NCBI GenBank assembly: GCA_006386115.1
Contig: VFIW01000013.1
Span: 434,001 to 498,000, forward strand
DNA: 64,000 nt
Origin: Globisporangium splendens
Taxonomy: Eukaryota > Oomycota > Peronosporomycetes > Pythiales > Pythiaceae
Reading direction: 5' to 3'
Shown piece by piece: positions 62,705-64,000 of the stretch (its first letter is position 1; each line of letters starts with the position of its first letter). The position numbers were made by a program, and so were the translations under genes. Under the pieces are notes generated by a model, which saw nothing but the letters and a program-made list of their open reading frames with translations, ran no database searches and was not told where the DNA came from.

Positions 62705-64000
62705 ATGCTAGCCAACAAGTCGGGCCTCAAGAGCGCGCAGACGCGGTTCTCGCTGCTGCTGCTCGAAGACGGCGAGTTCTTCCTCGATGTACGTCCGCTC
62801 GTCGCGTGTCTTTCATGCCCCCCCTTCATGGCGTGCTGTCAAACACACGGTATAGGAAGCCATGCATGCGCACTAAAGGCGATTCGTTTTTGCGGGGTTA
62901 TTTGTTGTATTGTGACAGGATTTCAGTGTGTATCGCTACCTCGATCCTGTGCCGAATGCCCACCGGTACGTCAATAGGTTACAAGCTCGCAAATGGCATC
63001 AGATCAAACTGCGCACTGCTTGTTTGCTTGTATAACATGGTTTGATGGAATGTAAATCGCTTACGCTGTGTTTGGTGAACAGTAAGGTGCAGGGTCGAAT
63101 GAAAGTGTGCACGCGCGGGTTCTTCTTTGAACCGCAGGATATCAACTTGCCGATCCTTCGTTTCCCGTTCCGTGACATGGAGCGGATGCCAATGGCGGAG
63201 CTGTTTGACCAATCTGGCGGCGATTGCGGTGTCTATCTCAGCTTTGAGACGAAAACGATCGTCGAAATGAAAGAACGAGGCGTGGATCATCCGTATGTCC
63301 AAAAAGACACGAGCAGCCCCGAGAATGGCGTCGCGTCCAAATACGTGTTTGCGCTTTTGCATTCGAAGATCGAAGATTTTCTGCGCAGCGTGCAGCCGAT
63401 TTGGGAGCTCGCGCACCAGAAAGGCGTTTTGAATAAGGTTGACGAAGAAATGCTGCTGGCGCCTGTGCTGCGTCCGCGTTTGACCGATCAATTTGATTCG
63501 AGTCTGCTTGTGGATTTCCGCGAAAGACCGTTGCTCACAAAGGGAAAGCTCGTTGACCGCATCGTGCCGCTTTTGAAGTATCCTGGCTGTTTAATGCTCA
63601 CGAACCACCGCTTGTACTTCCAGCCGGCGCAAGTAAACAATGTTGGCGACCCAGTATTGAACTGGGCGTACGAAACGATCGAGTACTTGTACAAGCGCCG
63701 TCACATGCTGAAGCAAACGGGATTGGAGATCTTCCTAAAGAATGGCGACAGCTTTTTCTTTTCGTGCAAGAGCCGCCGCGATCGCGATGAACTGTACGAT
63801 ATGATGGTCAACCAGCCCGCTTTAAAGCGATTGCAGCAAACCGATTTGGAGTCGATGATGCTCAAGTGGCAGAAGCGAGAAGTGTCCAACTACGATTATT
63901 TGCTTTACCTGAACAATGCGGCTGGGCGAACCATGAACGACTTGACGCAATACCCAGTGTTTCCGTGGATCCTGACCGACTACGAGAGTTCGACTCTCGA
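62705..64000 (+). CDS. FAN/NSMAF-like GRAM/PH-BEACH protein, partial (3' end outside window)
   Basis: Exons 62705-62788, 62919-62965 and 63083-64000 (edge) keep phase. The start MLANKSGLKSAQTRFSLLLL is followed by GEFFLDDFSVYRYL across a splice and KVQGRMKVCTRGFFFEPQD, a GRAM-like entry. MLTNHRLYFQPAQVNNVGDP and IEYLYKRRHMLKQTGLEIF form the PH-type module. The window ends inside the opening of the BEACH domain (SNYDYLLYLNNAAGRTMND, then YPVFPWILTDY). That order is that of FAN, the factor associated with neutral sphingomyelinase activation. WD repeats expected downstream are outside. BEACH proteins act in membrane traffic. Start chosen as the first ATG before conserved sequence. Confidence 0.9.

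Noticed and set aside
1..64000. CRISPR arrays, bacterial operons, insertion sequences, rRNA or tRNA genes
   Set aside because: The window is eukaryotic. No regularly spaced repeats, terminal inverted repeats with transposase, rRNA blocks or cloverleaf sequences were seen.

Overview
This window is nuclear DNA of an oomycete, most likely a downy mildew (Peronosporaceae). Genes are compact, mostly with short GT-AG introns of about 60-130 bp. Gene families are typical of the group: FYVE-containing PI3-kinase, bifunctional aspartokinase/homoserine dehydrogenase, CDPK-like kinase, kinesin-9 and dynein-2. An oomycete-style initiator (TCATTTT) precedes at least two genes. Two genes for flagellar machinery, dynein-2 heavy chain and kinesin-9, carry inactivating lesions while their neighbours read cleanly. 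That suggests a lineage without swimming zoospores, such as Hyaloperonospora or Peronospora. The family-level placement is inference.

Layout, left to right. 1-1181 (-) F-box/SPRY protein, cut by the window edge. 1622-4786 (-) FYVE-PI3-kinase. 5750-6439 (+) REEP5/Yop1/HVA22 ER-shaping protein. 7279-9780 (+) NAA15. 10060-12247 (+) LpxB-like lipid A disaccharide synthase with eight exons. 12729-17689 three tandem four-TM paralogues (+) with a GFA-domain gene (-) between the second and third. 17835-18809 (+) calcineurin-B-like EF-hand protein. 19346-22047 (+) damaged kinesin-9. 22151-24558 (-) CDPK-like kinase. 24960-26941 (-) DNase II. 27561-29204 (-) unknown His/Gln-rich protein.

The middle, 29205-32664, holds no gene I can support. 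Then come 32665-33261 (-) a small myristoylation-type acidic protein, 33632-40840 (-) a dynein-2 heavy-chain pseudogene, and 41180-42979 (+) an unknown protein with a possible doublecortin-like end.

The right part is dense. 43092-46547 (-) ELAPOR/EIG121-like receptor. 47032-50105 (-) aspartokinase/homoserine dehydrogenase. 50693-52327 (+) MFS transporter. 52442-54199 (+) NHL-repeat protein. 55589-58540 (+) PP6 regulatory (SAPS) subunit. 58764-61746 (-) DDX42 RNA helicase. 61913-62271 (+) LSM6. 62705-64000 (+) a FAN/NSMAF-like BEACH protein, cut by the window edge.

The standout observation is coordinated decay of flagellar motors. Dynein-2 heavy chain has two frameshifts, one in-frame stop and a collapse that removes the ring from the start of AAA1 up to AAA6. 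Kinesin-9 has a 3' splice site reading GG instead of AG and a frame break in its tail. Other notable points are an intron-bearing eukaryotic lpxB, a homoserine dehydrogenase domain lacking the usual nucleotide-binding glycines, a CDPK that runs almost straight from kinase into calmodulin-like half, and an interrupted FYVE finger fused to a PI3-kinase. Exon coordinates were worked out by hand from splice-site phase and homology; no database search was run.
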